Shown: positions 16,650 through 25,904, counted from the first letter of the stretch. The stretch: DNA of 64,000 nt from DASPWW01 sp963803425 (GCA_963803425.1 CAWDMA010000003.1:186001-250000); one strand, 5' to 3'. Notes: generated by a model not told the origin, from the sequence alone. A program made the numbers and translations.

Positions 16650-18986
16650 GTGCGCATCGCGCTCGTAACCCCCTATTCCTGGACCTACGAGGGGGGCGTG
16701 AACCGGCACGTCCAGTCGCTTGCGGAGCAGTTGATCGCGTCCGGCGACGAGGTGCGGGTGCTCGCCCCCTGGGATCCACCCGATCGGCTCAGCAAGGCGA
16801 TGCATCGCGCCTCCGCCTCCGATCGGCGACGTCCTGACTACCTGGTCCCGCTCGGTCGCACCGTCGGGATCAACGCGAACGGCGCGGTCTCCAACCTGGT
16901 CCCCTTCCCGGACTCGGTGCTGGCGATGCGCCGCGAGCTGCGCGGCGGCCGCTACGACGTGATCCACGTGCACGAGCCGGTCGCGCCGCTGATCGCGTGG
17001 GACGCGGCGTCGCTGTCGGGGACTCCGGTGGTCGGCACGTTCCACGCCTACTCGACCAAGGCGGTCCCGAACCGGATCGCCGCGGCGTTCGGGGTGCGCC
17101 GGAAGCTGAACCAGCTGAGCGCGCGGATCGCGGTCTCGCGCGCCGCGGCGTGGACCGGCGAGCGGTGGTTCGGCGGCTCGTACACGATCGTCCCCAACGG
17201 GGTCGACGTGGACGCTCCGCCGAGCGGACCGAACCCGCCCTCCGACCACCTCCGGCTGCTGTTCGTCGGCCGTCCCGAAGAGCGCAAGGGCCTGCCGATC
17301 CTGCTGCGGGCGTTCGAGGAGCTCGTTCGCCACCTCCCGTCCCGGCTCACCGTGATCGGGGCGGACGCTGACGATGCCACCCGCTACCTCGCCGACCCCG
17401 ACGTGGCCGATCACATCGACGCGCTCGGCCGGATCTCCGGCGCGGAGCTGTGGCGGCGGATGCACGACGCCGATGTCCTGTGCGCGCCCTCGCTCGATGG
17501 GGAGAGCTTCGGGATGGTCCTGACCGAGGCGTTCGCCGCGGGCACGCCGGTGGTCGCCTCGGAGATCGCGGGATACGCCGACGTGGTCACAGACGGCCAT
17601 GACGGCATCCTCGTCCCGCCCGCCGACCCGCAGCGGCTGGCGGAGGAGCTTCAGGCCCTCCACCACGACCCGGCCCGGCTCGACGCGATGGGCCGCGCCG
17701 CCCGCGGCTCCGCACAGCGGTACGCGTGGCCGCGGGTCGCCGACCAGGTGAAGCGGGTGTACGAGGGCGCGATCGAGGTCCCGGAGCCGCGCGGCGCCGC
17801 CGCTCGGCTGGCCAGGACGACCGGGCTCACCCCCGGCGACGGCGAGCCACCGAGGCCGCCGCGCCGCCTCCCCTCGCTGGAGCCGGCAGCCGCGCGCAGC
17901 GGCAGCCGCGCCGGCCGGGCCGCGCGCAGGACGGGGCTGGCGCTGGCCGGGGCGCTCGGGATCGGCCTGACCGCGCTCGCCGCCAGCAAGGTCGGCTTCG
18001 ACAACGTGGTCACCAGCGCCGTCAACTCCGACGCCGCATGGGTGCTGATCGCGCTCGGCCTGATGATGACCTCCCTCTTCATGCGGGCCGGGTCCTGGTA
18101 CGCGATCGCCCGATCCGCCCTTCCGAACAGCCCGGTCCGCCGCCGCGACGTCGCCTCCGCCACGATGATCGGGGTGCTGATGTCGGCGACGCTGCCGGCC
18201 CGGCTCGGCGAGCCCGCCAGGGCGCTGGTGCTGGCCCGCCGGATAGGACGCACCCGCGAGACGCTCCCGGTCCTGCTCGGCACGCTCGTCTCGCAGACGG
18301 TGCTCAACCTGATCGCGCTTGCCCTGCTCGGGGCGACGATCGTGCTCAGCACGGACCTCTTCCACTCGGCCCAGAAGCACCTGTTCGCGGCCAGCCTCGT
18401 GCCGCTCGTGCTGCTGGTCGCGGTGATCCTTGCCCCCGTCGTGATGCGGGGCGGCAACGGCTCCGGCCGGCTTGCCCGGGTGCGGGAGGCGGTCAGGGGC
18501 GCGCTGCTCCAGGTCCGCAGCGGGCTCGCCGTGTTTCGCGACCCCCGCCGGGGGCCGATCGCGGCCGCCGCCCAGCTCGCCGCATGGGGGATCCAGCTGC
18601 TCTCGTGCTACGCGCTCGCCACCGCGATGGGGCTCGACCACCAGGTCGGGATCGGCGCCTGCGCGGCCGTCCTGTTCGCCGTCAATGTGACCGCGGTGGT
18701 CCCGGCCACGCCCTCCAACGTCGGCGTGTTCCAGCTCGCCGTTATCAGCGTGCTGACCGCGGGCTTCGGCGTCTCCGCGCCCGATGCGCTCGCCTACGGC
18801 GTCATCCTGCAGGGGATCGAGATCGCCACGGCGGTGGCGCTGGGGGTGCCGGCGCTGGTTCGCGAGGGTGTCACCTGGAGCGACATGCGAGTCCGCGCGC
18901 TCGGCACCGCCCCTGTGCGGCTGTCGCCGCGCCCGAGGCGGGAGCGGGAGCGCGCCCGCTCCTACGGCGACGCGCTCACCGGCTGA
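16650..18986 (+). CDS. GT4 glycosyltransferase fused to a lysylphosphatidylglycerol-synthase-type membrane domain
   Basis: 778 residues. Residues 1-385 are a GT-B glycosyltransferase of the PimA/GT4 type: the GGVNRHVQSLAEQL donor loop, HVHEPVAPL, VPNGVDV, FVGRPEERKGL, and the E-x7-E site in SLDGESFGMVLTEAFAAG. After a Pro/Arg-rich linker, residues 420-750 carry about eight membrane helices with the LPARLGEPARALVLARRIGRT signature of the LPG-synthase/flippase-like domain. One polypeptide could glycosylate a lipid on the inner face and move it across. Substrates are unknown. The two parts are usually separate genes. Confidence 0.8.
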   Translation: MRIALVTPYSWTYEGGVNRHVQSLAEQLIASGDEVRVLAPWDPPDRLSKAMHRASASDRRRPDYLVPLGRTVGINANGAVSNLVPFPDSVLAMRRELRGGRYDVIHVHEPVAPLIAWDAASLSGTPVVGTFHAYSTKAVPNRIAAAFGVRRKLNQLSARIAVSRAAAWTGERWFGGSYTIVPNGVDVDAPPSGPNPPSDHLRLLFVGRPEERKGLPILLRAFEELVRHLPSRLTVIGADADDATRYLADPDVADHIDALGRISGAELWRRMHDADVLCAPSLDGESFGMVLTEAFAAGTPVVASEIAGYADVVTDGHDGILVPPADPQRLAEELQALHHDPARLDAMGRAARGSAQRYAWPRVADQVKRVYEGAIEVPEPRGAAARLARTTGLTPGDGEPPRPPRRLPSLEPAAARSGSRAGRAARRTGLALAGALGIGLTALAASKVGFDNVVTSAVNSDAAWVLIALGLMMTSLFMRAGSWYAIARSALPNSPVRRRDVASATMIGVLMSATLPARLGEPARALVLARRIGRTRETLPVLLGTLVSQTVLNLIALALLGATIVLSTDLFHSAQKHLFAASLVPLVLLVAVILAPVVMRGGNGSGRLARVREAVRGALLQVRSGLAVFRDPRRGPIAAAAQLAAWGIQLLSCYALATAMGLDHQVGIGACAAVLFAVNVTAVVPATPSNVGVFQLAVISVLTAGFGVSAPDALAYGVILQGIEIATAVALGVPALVREGVTWSDMRVRALGTAPVRLSPRPRRERERARSYGDALTG

Positions 18987-19013
18987 GCCGCGGGCCGGCC
19001 CAAAAGCCTCGGG

Positions 19014-19019
19014 TACCCT
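19014..19019 (+). promoter_or_regulatory. -10-like box of metE
   Basis: TACCCT ends 6 bases before the metE ATG, with no Shine-Dalgarno site. Only 39 bases separate the genes, so no cobalamin or SAM riboswitch fits in front of metE. Confidence 0.4.
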
Positions 19020-19025
19020 CAACTC

Positions 19026-21335
19026 ATGGCGCTCTCCAACGTCGCGGGGCTCCCCCGGATCGGACCCAACCGCGAGCTCAAGTTCGCCACCGAGGGCTTC
19101 TGGCGCGGCGAGGTCCCGGCCGACCAGCTGCTCGAGGTGGGGCGCCGGATCCGGCTCGACAACTGGCGCTTCATGCAGGAGGCCGGGATCGACCTGATCC
19201 CGTCGAACGACTTCTCGCTGTACGACCACGTGCTCGACGCGGTCTGCCTGGTCGGCGCGGTCCCGGAGCGCTACGGCCACTCCGGCGGCGAGGTCGACCT
19301 CGACACCTACTTCGCGATGGCGCGCGGTCGCCAGGGGGGCGGGGTGGACGTGACCGCGATGGAGATGACGAAGTGGTTCGACACGAACTACCACCACCTC
19401 GTCCCGGAGCTCGGCCCTGATACCCGCTTCTCGTTGAGCACCGACAAGCCGTTCGCGGAGCACGCCGAGGCGATGGAGGAGCTCGGGCTCGACACGGTCC
19501 CGGTGATGATCGGCCCGGTGTCGCTGCTGCTGCTCGCGAAGCCTGCGGACGGCGTCGACGAGAGCTTCGACAGGCTCTCCCTGATCGAGGACCTGATCGG
19601 CACGTACGGCGAGGTGGTTGAGCGGCTCGCCGAGCAGGGCGCGACCTGGGTTCAGTTCGACGAGCCGTGCTTCGCGCTCGACCGCACGGAGCGTGAGCTC
19701 GACGCACTGCGGCTCGCCTACGAGGAGCTCGCCAAGGTCCAGGAGCGCACCAGGATCTGCGTGAAGACATACTTCGACCACGCGGGCGACGCGTACGGCG
19801 TGCTCCGCGACCTCCCGGTGGAGGGCGTCGGGCTCGACCTCCACCGGGGCCGCCACAACGTCGAGCTGATCGCAGACCAGGGCGGCCTCACCGACCAGAC
19901 GCTGTTCGCCGGGATCGTTGACGGACGCAACGTGTGGATTGCCGACCTCGAGCACAGCCTCGACCTGCTCGAGGGGCTGCGCGACCGCGCCGGCGAGATC
20001 GTCGTGTCGACCTCGTGCTCGCTGCTGCACACCCCGCTCGACCTGGACGCGGAGACCGGCCTCGACGACGAGCTGCGTTCGTGGATGGCGTTCGCGAAGC
20101 AGAAGGTCGGCGAGGTGAGGACGCTCGCCCGGGGCCTGGGCGAGGGGCGGCCGGCGATCGCCGCGGAGCTCGACGACAACGATCGCGCGCTCGAGGACCG
20201 CCGAAACTCCCACCGCACCCGCAACCCGGCCGTTCGGGAGCGGGTCGCGGCGCTCACCGAGGCGGACGCGCGCCGCGACAGCGGCTTCCCCGATCGTCGC
20301 GCCGCCCAGCGGGGCGGGATCGAGCTCCCCCTGTTCCCGACGACGACGATCGGCTCCTATCCGCAGACGGACGAGATCCGCCGGGCGCGCGCCCAGCTCG
20401 GCGCCGGGGAGATCGACCGGGCCGGCTACGAGCAGCGGATGAAGGACGAGATCGAGCGGGTGATCTCCTTCCAGGAGGAGATCGGGCTCGACGTGCTCGT
20501 CCACGGCGAGCCGGAGCGCAACGACATGGTCCAGTACTTCGCCGAGCAGATGGACGGCTACGCGTTCACCGAGAACGCATGGGTGCAGTCGTACGGCACC
20601 CGCTGCGTGCGGCCGCCGATCCTGTACGGGGACGTGAGCCGGCCCGACCCGATCACGGTCGCTTGGACGCTGTTCGCCCAATCGCTCACCGAGAAGCCGG
20701 TGAAGGGGATGCTGACCGGTCCGGTGACGATGCTGCAGTGGTCGTTTGCGCGCGACGACCAGCCTCGCTCGGAGACCTGCGAGCAGCTCGCGCTCGCGAT
20801 TCGCGACGAGGTCACCGACCTCGAGCAGGCCGGAGTGAGCGTGATCCAGGTCGACGAGCCGGCGATCCGCGAGGGCCTGCCGCTGCGCCGCGACCACTGG
20901 GACGCGTACCTGGAGTGGGCCGTGTACTGCTTCCGGGTCGCGACCTCGTCGGTCTCCGACGCCACCCAGGTCCAGACCCACATGTGCTACTCGGACTTCG
21001 GCGACATCATGGAGCGGATCCAGGAGATGGACGCGGACGTGCTCCTGATCGAGGCGGCGCGCTCCAGGATGGAGCTGCTGCACGACTGGGAGCGGACCGG
21101 GTACGACAACGAGATCGGTCCCGGCGTGTACGACATCCACTCGCCGCGGGTGCCGCCCGCCGGCGAGATGGTGGAGCTGCTCCGCGCCGCCGCCGAGGTG
21201 CTTCCCGCGGAGCGGCTGTGGGTGAATCCCGACTGCGGGCTGAAGACCCGAGGCTGGGCCGAGGTCGACGCCAGCCTTCGCAACATGGTGCGGGCGGCGA
21301 AGCAGCTCCGCGAGGAGCTCGTCCCCGCGCGCTAG
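19026..21335 (+). CDS. metE: cobalamin-independent methionine synthase
   Basis: 769 residues, the usual MetE length. An N-terminal half (LPRIGPNRELKFA.E.FW) and a C-terminal catalytic barrel start at FPTTTIGSYPQT. Zinc ligands are visible as His and Cys in THMCYSDF, Glu in the LIEAARS strand and Cys in NPDCGLKTR. VIQVDEPAIREGLPLRR.HW binds homocysteine. It transfers the methyl of 5-methyltetrahydropteroyl-triglutamate to homocysteine. The start is taken at the first ATG, 6 bases after a TACCCT box. Confidence 0.95.
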   Translation: MALSNVAGLPRIGPNRELKFATEGFWRGEVPADQLLEVGRRIRLDNWRFMQEAGIDLIPSNDFSLYDHVLDAVCLVGAVPERYGHSGGEVDLDTYFAMARGRQGGGVDVTAMEMTKWFDTNYHHLVPELGPDTRFSLSTDKPFAEHAEAMEELGLDTVPVMIGPVSLLLLAKPADGVDESFDRLSLIEDLIGTYGEVVERLAEQGATWVQFDEPCFALDRTERELDALRLAYEELAKVQERTRICVKTYFDHAGDAYGVLRDLPVEGVGLDLHRGRHNVELIADQGGLTDQTLFAGIVDGRNVWIADLEHSLDLLEGLRDRAGEIVVSTSCSLLHTPLDLDAETGLDDELRSWMAFAKQKVGEVRTLARGLGEGRPAIAAELDDNDRALEDRRNSHRTRNPAVRERVAALTEADARRDSGFPDRRAAQRGGIELPLFPTTTIGSYPQTDEIRRARAQLGAGEIDRAGYEQRMKDEIERVISFQEEIGLDVLVHGEPERNDMVQYFAEQMDGYAFTENAWVQSYGTRCVRPPILYGDVSRPDPITVAWTLFAQSLTEKPVKGMLTGPVTMLQWSFARDDQPRSETCEQLALAIRDEVTDLEQAGVSVIQVDEPAIREGLPLRRDHWDAYLEWAVYCFRVATSSVSDATQVQTHMCYSDFGDIMERIQEMDADVLLIEAARSRMELLHDWERTGYDNEIGPGVYDIHSPRVPPAGEMVELLRAAAEVLPAERLWVNPDCGLKTRGWAEVDASLRNMVRAAKQLREELVPAR

Positions 21336-21339
21336 CGCG

Positions 21340-21810
21340 CTACTTCTTCTTCGCCTTCCACTGCGCGCTGCTGGAACATGAGACGCCCTCGATCGAGCCG
21401 AAGGTCTTGATCTTTCCCTTCCCCTTCTTCCCCTTCAGCTTCCCCTTGACAATGACCGACATCTGAACGGGCCCGCTGTTCTGGCCTGGCTCGAACCCCG
21501 TCTGGAACCGCTTGCCGTTCGTTATCGGCGCGGCCGCAGGCTTCTTGGGGTCCGTTGGGATCGACCACACGGAACCGTCATCGCACTCCGTGACGAACTC
21601 GAGCGTCACCTTCTTAACGCCGAGCTTGGTGGCCGTGAGCGTAATCGGGCACGCGTAATCGTCAGGCGGGGAGGTCGTGAAGCAGGTCTGCTCGCTTGCG
21701 CCCTTGTACTTCCCCGTTTTGTATCCCGCCGCCGCGATTCCCGCGACGATGAGCGACAGCACCAGCGTCGCCATCATCGCGATCAGGACCATCGACCGCC
21801 GCTTCGTCAT
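21340..21810 (-). CDS. exported lysine-rich hypothetical protein
   Basis: 156 residues with an N-terminal membrane segment (VLIAMMATLVLSLIVAGIAAAG) acting as signal or anchor. The mature part has four cysteines (QTCFTTS, DYACPI, TECDDG, GVSCSSS) and a KGKLKGKKGKGKIK stretch, ending KAKKK. The basic tail is like those of the propeller proteins at the left of the window, which suggests a shared surface retention mode. Its stop lies four bases from the metE stop, convergent. No family recognised. Confidence 0.6.
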   Translation of the reverse strand: MTKRRSMVLIAMMATLVLSLIVAGIAAAGYKTGKYKGASEQTCFTTSPPDDYACPITLTATKLGVKKVTLEFVTECDDGSVWSIPTDPKKPAAAPITNGKRFQTGFEPGQNSGPVQMSVIVKGKLKGKKGKGKIKTFGSIEGVSCSSSAQWKAKKK

Positions 21811-21890
21811 CCTCGCCTCCCACCCGTAGCCGCCATTGCGACGGCAGTATCGCGCACCGGCATCGTGCCTGCGTCGTGCCCGAGATTTAC

Positions 21891-21928
21891 GAGCTTGTTA
21901 CAAAGCTGGCGTTAGCAAGCTCTAACAT
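21891..21928 (+). promoter_or_regulatory. inverted repeat and -10 box before a small gene
   Basis: GAGCTTGTTA at 21891-21900 and TAGCAAGCTC at 21913-21922 form an inverted repeat with one mismatch and a 12-base spacer. TAACAT at 21923-21928 follows directly as a -10 box, ten bases before the ATG at 21939. The repeat covers the -35 region, as a repressor or activator site would. Confidence 0.4.
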
Positions 21929-21938
21929 TCCGACAACC

Positions 21939-22121
21939 ATGCCCGATCAGGCCCCACACCCCGAGTCGAACGGCGCCGAGCTCGCGAACGATCCGCGATG
22001 GGCCCGGCTCGTAGCCGAGTGGTTCGAGGAGCAGGCGGCGCTGTTCGTCTCGGAGCTGGAGCCGGCCGGCGAACCTAGCGGCGAAAGGCCCGAATCCGCT
22101 CCCGCAGACCACGGGCGTTGA
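21939..22121 (+). CDS. small acidic hypothetical protein
   Basis: 60 residues from ATG at 21939, preferred over an ATG at 21876 that lies upstream of the probable -10 box. The middle (NDPRWARLVAEWFEEQAALFVSELE) is one amphipathic helix flanked by disordered Pro/Glu-rich ends. The last 47 bases overlap, tail to tail, the 3' end of the aldehyde dehydrogenase gene. Codon quality in the helix supports a real gene, but no family is recognised. Confidence 0.45.
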   Translation: MPDQAPHPESNGAELANDPRWARLVAEWFEEQAALFVSELEPAGEPSGERPESAPADHGR

Positions 22122-23658
22122 GGGCGCGCATCAGTCCCCCGAGCAGACGCCCCTTCGTGGGGGTGTAGGGGAACCAGATCGGCTCCGCCTTGGTCGGGGT
22201 GAACCTGGTCACCACCAGCGACTCGGTGCGGCAGAACTTGCGAATCCCGCCCGGGCCCCAGCGGGCTCCCACCCCGGACTGCTTCCAACCCCCCATCGGG
22301 ACGTCGTAGGCGAGGTAGTTGACGAGCACGTCGTTGACGTTCGCGGCGCCGACCTCGAGCCGGCGGGCGACCGCCTCGGCGTGGTCGCGCTGCCCGAACA
22401 CCGCCGATGACAGCCCGTACTCCGAGTCATTCGCGAGCTGCACCGCCTCGTCCTCGTCGCGGACGCGCATCACCGGGATCACGGGGCCGAAGGTCTCCTC
22501 CCGCATCACCTTCATCGAATGGTCGACGTCGACGAGCACCGTCGGCTCGAAGTAGTCGCCGTGACCCTCGCGGCGGCCGCCTCCGGTCAGCACGCGGGCG
22601 CCCTTGTCGACCGCGTCACGGATGTGGTCCTCGACGATCTCGCTCTGCTTCGGCGAGGTCATCGCGCCGATGTCCTTGCTGAACGCCGGCACGTCCGGAC
22701 CCTGGCGCAGGCCTCCCACCTTGTCGACCAGCGCGGCCACGAAAGCGTCGTAGATCGGCTCGGCCGCGTACACGCGCTCGGTCGACATGCAGACCTGTCC
22801 CGAGTTCGCGAGCCCGCCCCAGGCCGCGCCGTTCGCCGCCCGCTCCACGTCGGCGTCATCGAGCACGATCATCGGGTCCTTGCCGCCAAGCTCGAGGCTG
22901 ACCGGCGTCAGCGTCTCCGCGGCGCGCGCCATCACCTTCTTGCCGGTGGCGACGGAGCCCGTGAAGTGGATGAAGTCGACCTCGTCGACCACCGCCGCTC
23001 CGGCGCCTCCGTGACCGGTGACTAGCTCGATCACGCGGGGCCCGCCGACCTCCTCGCGCCAGCCGCGGATGATCTCCATCACCGCGAGCGGCGTGAACTC
23101 GGACGGCTTCACGATCAGGGTGCAGCCGGCGGCCAGCGCGGGGATGCCGTCGCCGATCGCCATCAGCAGCGGGAAGTTCCAGGGCGCGATCACGCCGACC
23201 ACCGGGAACGGTCGGTAGACGACCTTCAGCGCCTTCGCCTTGAAGGCCGGGTTGTGGGCGGCGACCTGCTCGTCGGCGAGGAAGCGGCCGGAGTTGGAGC
23301 CGTAGAAGTTGATCGCGTCGGCGAGCCCGGGAACCTCGTTATCGGCCTCCTGGCGAACCTTGCCCGTCTCCGCCTGGAGGATGTCGGCGAGGTGCGCGGA
23401 GTTGTCGAGCATCCAGTCGCGCCACCGGCCCAGCTCGCGATAGCGGCCGGCGTGTCCGAGCGCCTCCCAGGCGGGCTGGGACGCCCGCAGCCGGGCGACC
23501 GCGGACCGAACCTCGTCGGCTCCCTGATCGGGCGCCGTCCCGGCCACCGAGCCGTCGGCGGGGTTGTGGACCTCGAACAGCTCGCCGTCGGGCGCGGCGC
23601 CGTTGCCGGCAGCGCTGGGCGGGGACTGCGTGGTGGTGGGCTTGGTGCCGCTCTCCAT
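22075..23658 (-). CDS. NAD(P)-dependent aldehyde dehydrogenase (succinate-semialdehyde dehydrogenase-like)
   Basis: 527 residues from ATG at 23658. The N-terminal 25 residues are disordered. The cofactor region is VIAPWNFPLL and KPSEFTPL, and FTGSVATGK is the Rossmann loop. The catalytic Glu is in LELGGKDP and the catalytic Cys in NSGQVCMSTER, with EETFGPVIPV later. The family oxidises aliphatic aldehydes or semialdehydes to acids. A C-terminal extension (GLMRALNARGLRERIRAFRR) is longer than usual. It appears to be a single gene followed by a small convergent ORF. Confidence 0.88.
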   Translation of the reverse strand: MESGTKPTTTQSPPSAAGNGAAPDGELFEVHNPADGSVAGTAPDQGADEVRSAVARLRASQPAWEALGHAGRYRELGRWRDWMLDNSAHLADILQAETGKVRQEADNEVPGLADAINFYGSNSGRFLADEQVAAHNPAFKAKALKVVYRPFPVVGVIAPWNFPLLMAIGDGIPALAAGCTLIVKPSEFTPLAVMEIIRGWREEVGGPRVIELVTGHGGAGAAVVDEVDFIHFTGSVATGKKVMARAAETLTPVSLELGGKDPMIVLDDADVERAANGAAWGGLANSGQVCMSTERVYAAEPIYDAFVAALVDKVGGLRQGPDVPAFSKDIGAMTSPKQSEIVEDHIRDAVDKGARVLTGGGRREGHGDYFEPTVLVDVDHSMKVMREETFGPVIPVMRVRDEDEAVQLANDSEYGLSSAVFGQRDHAEAVARRLEVGAANVNDVLVNYLAYDVPMGGWKQSGVGARWGPGGIRKFCRTESLVVTRFTPTKAEPIWFPYTPTKGRLLGGLMRALNARGLRERIRAFRR

Positions 23659-23708
23659 CGGCGTACCGCTGCCGACCACTGTACCCGCCCCGTGGGCAGG
23701 CCGCCGGC

Positions 23709-24908
23709 TCAGTCGCGCTTCAGCGCGTACACCGGGCCGGCGTGGGAGGCGGCGTACAGCTTTCCGTGCCGTCCCTCCCCGAACGAGCTGAGCTGCTCGA
23801 TCGTCTCGCCGAGGGGGCGGTCCTTGCGCGCACCGTTCAGCCCCGGGATCAGGCTGCGGAGCTCGCCGGTGCACAGGTCGCCGTACAGGTACCGCCCGTA
23901 CAGCGACCTCAGCTTTTGGTCGCGGACCACGTACCCGCCTGTGATCGCGCATCTGCCCCCGTCGTGGTTGTACTCGTGGATCGGCGGCTCGTAGCCCGCC
24001 GGCTCGGGTCCGCCCGCGTACGGATGGTTCCCCTCGAAGATGCTCCACCCGAAGTTCGCGCCCGGCAGCGTGGACGGCTCCTCGTAGTCGATCTCCTCCC
24101 ACTCGTTCTGGCCGACGTCCCCGATCACGATCCTGCCGGTGCGGCGGTCGAACGAGAACCGCCACGGGTTGCGGAGGCCGACCGAGAGGATCTCGTCGAG
24201 GCCGGGCTTGCGGCCGGCGAACGGGTTGCTCGCGGGGACTCCGTAGGCGCCCGCGTTGCCCGGGCGCGGGTCGATCCGGAGCAGCTTCCCGAGCCGCGTG
24301 TCGACGCTCTGGCCGGCCGCGAACGGATCGCCCCCTCCGCCGCCGTCGCCGGTCCCGATGTACAGCAGCCCGTCCGGCCCAAACTGGAGCTGGCCGCCGT
24401 TGTGGTTGGGGAACGTGGGGTGCGGGATGTCCATCACGGCGCGCTCGGACGCCGGGTCGGCGGTGGTCGGGCTCGATCGCCGGAACTCGGCCACCCGGTT
24501 CACGTCGCCGCCGCGTCGGGTGTAGTAGACGTAGAAGCGCCGGGTGTCGGCGTAGTCGCCGGGAAACGCGACGGAGAGCAGGCCCTGCTCGCCGCCGTAC
24601 TCGACCCGATCCCGGATGTCCAGGAACGGCCGGTCCAGCACCCGGTTCTTGCGCAGCACCCGGATCACGCCCGGCTGCTCGACCACGAACAGGAGCTTCT
24701 TGTAGCCGGGGGCGTCATCGACGTGCACGGGCGCCTCGAACTCGCCGAGCTTGCGGAGCTCGACGCCACCGTTGCCCTTGCCGGTCCGCGGCTTCGCGGC
24801 CGCGGGCGCGACCGCCGTCGCCGCGAGCGCGCACGCGAAGGCCCCGGCGAGCGACGCGAGTCGCGTCAGCCGGCGGGGTCGGGCGGCGGATCGGGCGGCG
24901 GCGGTCAT
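23709..24908 (-). CDS. secreted PQQ-dependent sugar dehydrogenase-type protein
   Basis: 399 residues with a signal peptide (LASLAGAFACALAATAVAPAAA). The soluble glucose-dehydrogenase propeller blocks are present: GEQGLLSVAFPGDY, HNGGQLQFGPDGLLYIGTGD with the catalytic-type His, GLRNPWRFSFD, IGDVGQNEWEEIDY, NFGW..FEG and GRYLYGD. Such proteins oxidise sugars with pyrroloquinoline quinone in the periplasm or outside the cell, although many actinobacterial homologues have unproven activity. A broken relative lies immediately upstream. Confidence 0.82.
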   Translation of the reverse strand: MTAAARSAARPRRLTRLASLAGAFACALAATAVAPAAAKPRTGKGNGGVELRKLGEFEAPVHVDDAPGYKKLLFVVEQPGVIRVLRKNRVLDRPFLDIRDRVEYGGEQGLLSVAFPGDYADTRRFYVYYTRRGGDVNRVAEFRRSSPTTADPASERAVMDIPHPTFPNHNGGQLQFGPDGLLYIGTGDGGGGGDPFAAGQSVDTRLGKLLRIDPRPGNAGAYGVPASNPFAGRKPGLDEILSVGLRNPWRFSFDRRTGRIVIGDVGQNEWEEIDYEEPSTLPGANFGWSIFEGNHPYAGGPEPAGYEPPIHEYNHDGGRCAITGGYVVRDQKLRSLYGRYLYGDLCTGELRSLIPGLNGARKDRPLGETIEQLSSFGEGRHGKLYAASHAGPVYALKRD

Positions 24909-24960
24909 GGGCGGCGTCCTGAATTAACACGCGGGCGCCCGGAAGGATGCGGAGCGGGGC

Positions 24961-25221
24961 CTATGCACCCGCGGCGCGGAGCCGGTACACCGGGCCGTCC
25001 AGCGAGACGGCGTAGCCGCCCGGTGACCGAGCAGGCGCCGTCCTGCCGGTAGGCGAGCACCGGGGGGATCGCGCCGGGCGCACCGCCTGGTCGGCGTTGA
25101 GGTCCACCTCCTCGAACGAGTCCTGCCCTACGTCGCCGATCGCGTTCGACTCGGGGGTCCGGTAGGGGCCGCCGTCGCCGGGCCATATGTACAGCATGTC
25201 GTCCGGCCCTGTCGGTGTCGG
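24961..25221 (-). pseudogene. remnant of a second PQQ-dependent sugar dehydrogenase gene
   Basis: The minus strand retains blocks that line up with the intact neighbour: GPDDMLYIWPGDGG, NAIGDVGQDSFEEVDLN, then in another frame VLAYRQDGACSVTG (intact gene: EYNHDGGRCAITG), then back in the first frame GGYAV and GPVYRLRAAGA. There are therefore at least two frameshifts and large internal deletions. With its flanks it fills the 366 bases between the dehydrogenase and the lipoprotein gene; nothing else is seen there. Confidence 0.7.
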
Positions 25222-25274
25222 CCGGAATCGCCGCACCGAGCGCCGCCGCCAGGACGCTCGCCGCTTGGACTCCG

Positions 25275-25904
25275 CTACTGGTCGATCTCGACCTTGCCTG
25301 CCTTGTTCACGGTGGCCCGCGGGGGCTTGCCCGAGATCGTCACCACGAACTCCCCGCCGGCGGGGCTGCCGTCGTCGGTGACCGCCTTCGCCTTCCCGCC
25401 CAGCCCCGCGGCGATCTGGTACTTGACCGTGTAGGTGCCGGGTTTCACCGGGGTGACGCGCCACACGATGTCCCTTGAGTCCCCGGGCTCGAGCGGGCCG
25501 AACGCGTACGTGTTCGACGAGCTGGTCGATCCGGGCGAGGAGCCGTGGGGTCGCGGCTCTCCCGCGAGCCGCGGGTAGGTCTCCTCCAGCACCCACACCG
25601 GGCGATTCGGGTTCGCCAGCCGGGGCTGCTCGAGCGGGACCGCGAAGGACTGGCCGCTGGCCTGGTCGATGAAGATCGTCACCGACAGGTTCGGGATCTT
25701 CTCGTCGCCGGTGTTCTCGACGCCGAGGCGGAGGTCGGTGACCCCCGCGAGCTGCTGGCGGTTCGGGAACTTCGCGGTGACGACGTCCACGGGATAGTCG
25801 GCGTCCGGCTCGCCCTCATCCTGGCGCTCGCCACCGCCGCCGCAGGCGGAGATCGCCAGCGCACCGATCGCGACCGCGACTCCGAGGGCGATCGTCTTCA
25901 CCAA
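25275..25904 (-). CDS. lipoprotein with an Ig-like domain
   Basis: 209 residues. The signal peptide ends in the lipobox ISAC, followed by GGGGERQDEGEPD, so it is a lipid-anchored extracytoplasmic protein. The rest is beta-rich with LRLGVENTGDEKIPNLSVTI and PLEPGDSRDIVWRVTPVKPGTYTVKYQ, typical of CARDB/DUF11-like Ig folds. TTG at 25904 or GTG at 25901 may start it. TATGTT nine bases upstream of the TTG could be its -10. Its role is unknown. Confidence 0.65.
   Translation of the reverse strand: MVKTIALGVAVAIGALAISACGGGGERQDEGEPDADYPVDVVTAKFPNRQQLAGVTDLRLGVENTGDEKIPNLSVTIFIDQASGQSFAVPLEQPRLANPNRPVWVLEETYPRLAGEPRPHGSSPGSTSSSNTYAFGPLEPGDSRDIVWRVTPVKPGTYTVKYQIAAGLGGKAKAVTDDGSPAGGEFVVTISGKPPRATVNKAGKVEIDQ

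Noticed and set aside
18987..19025. Cobalamin or SAM riboswitch before metE
   Set aside because: The gap is 39 bases, too short for either aptamer, and the -10-like box abuts the start codon.
16605..21140. A 1511-codon open frame on the minus strand
   Set aside because: It is antisense to the glycosyltransferase fusion and metE, rich in Arg/His/Asp/Gly without domains. Long antisense frames are expected at this GC content.
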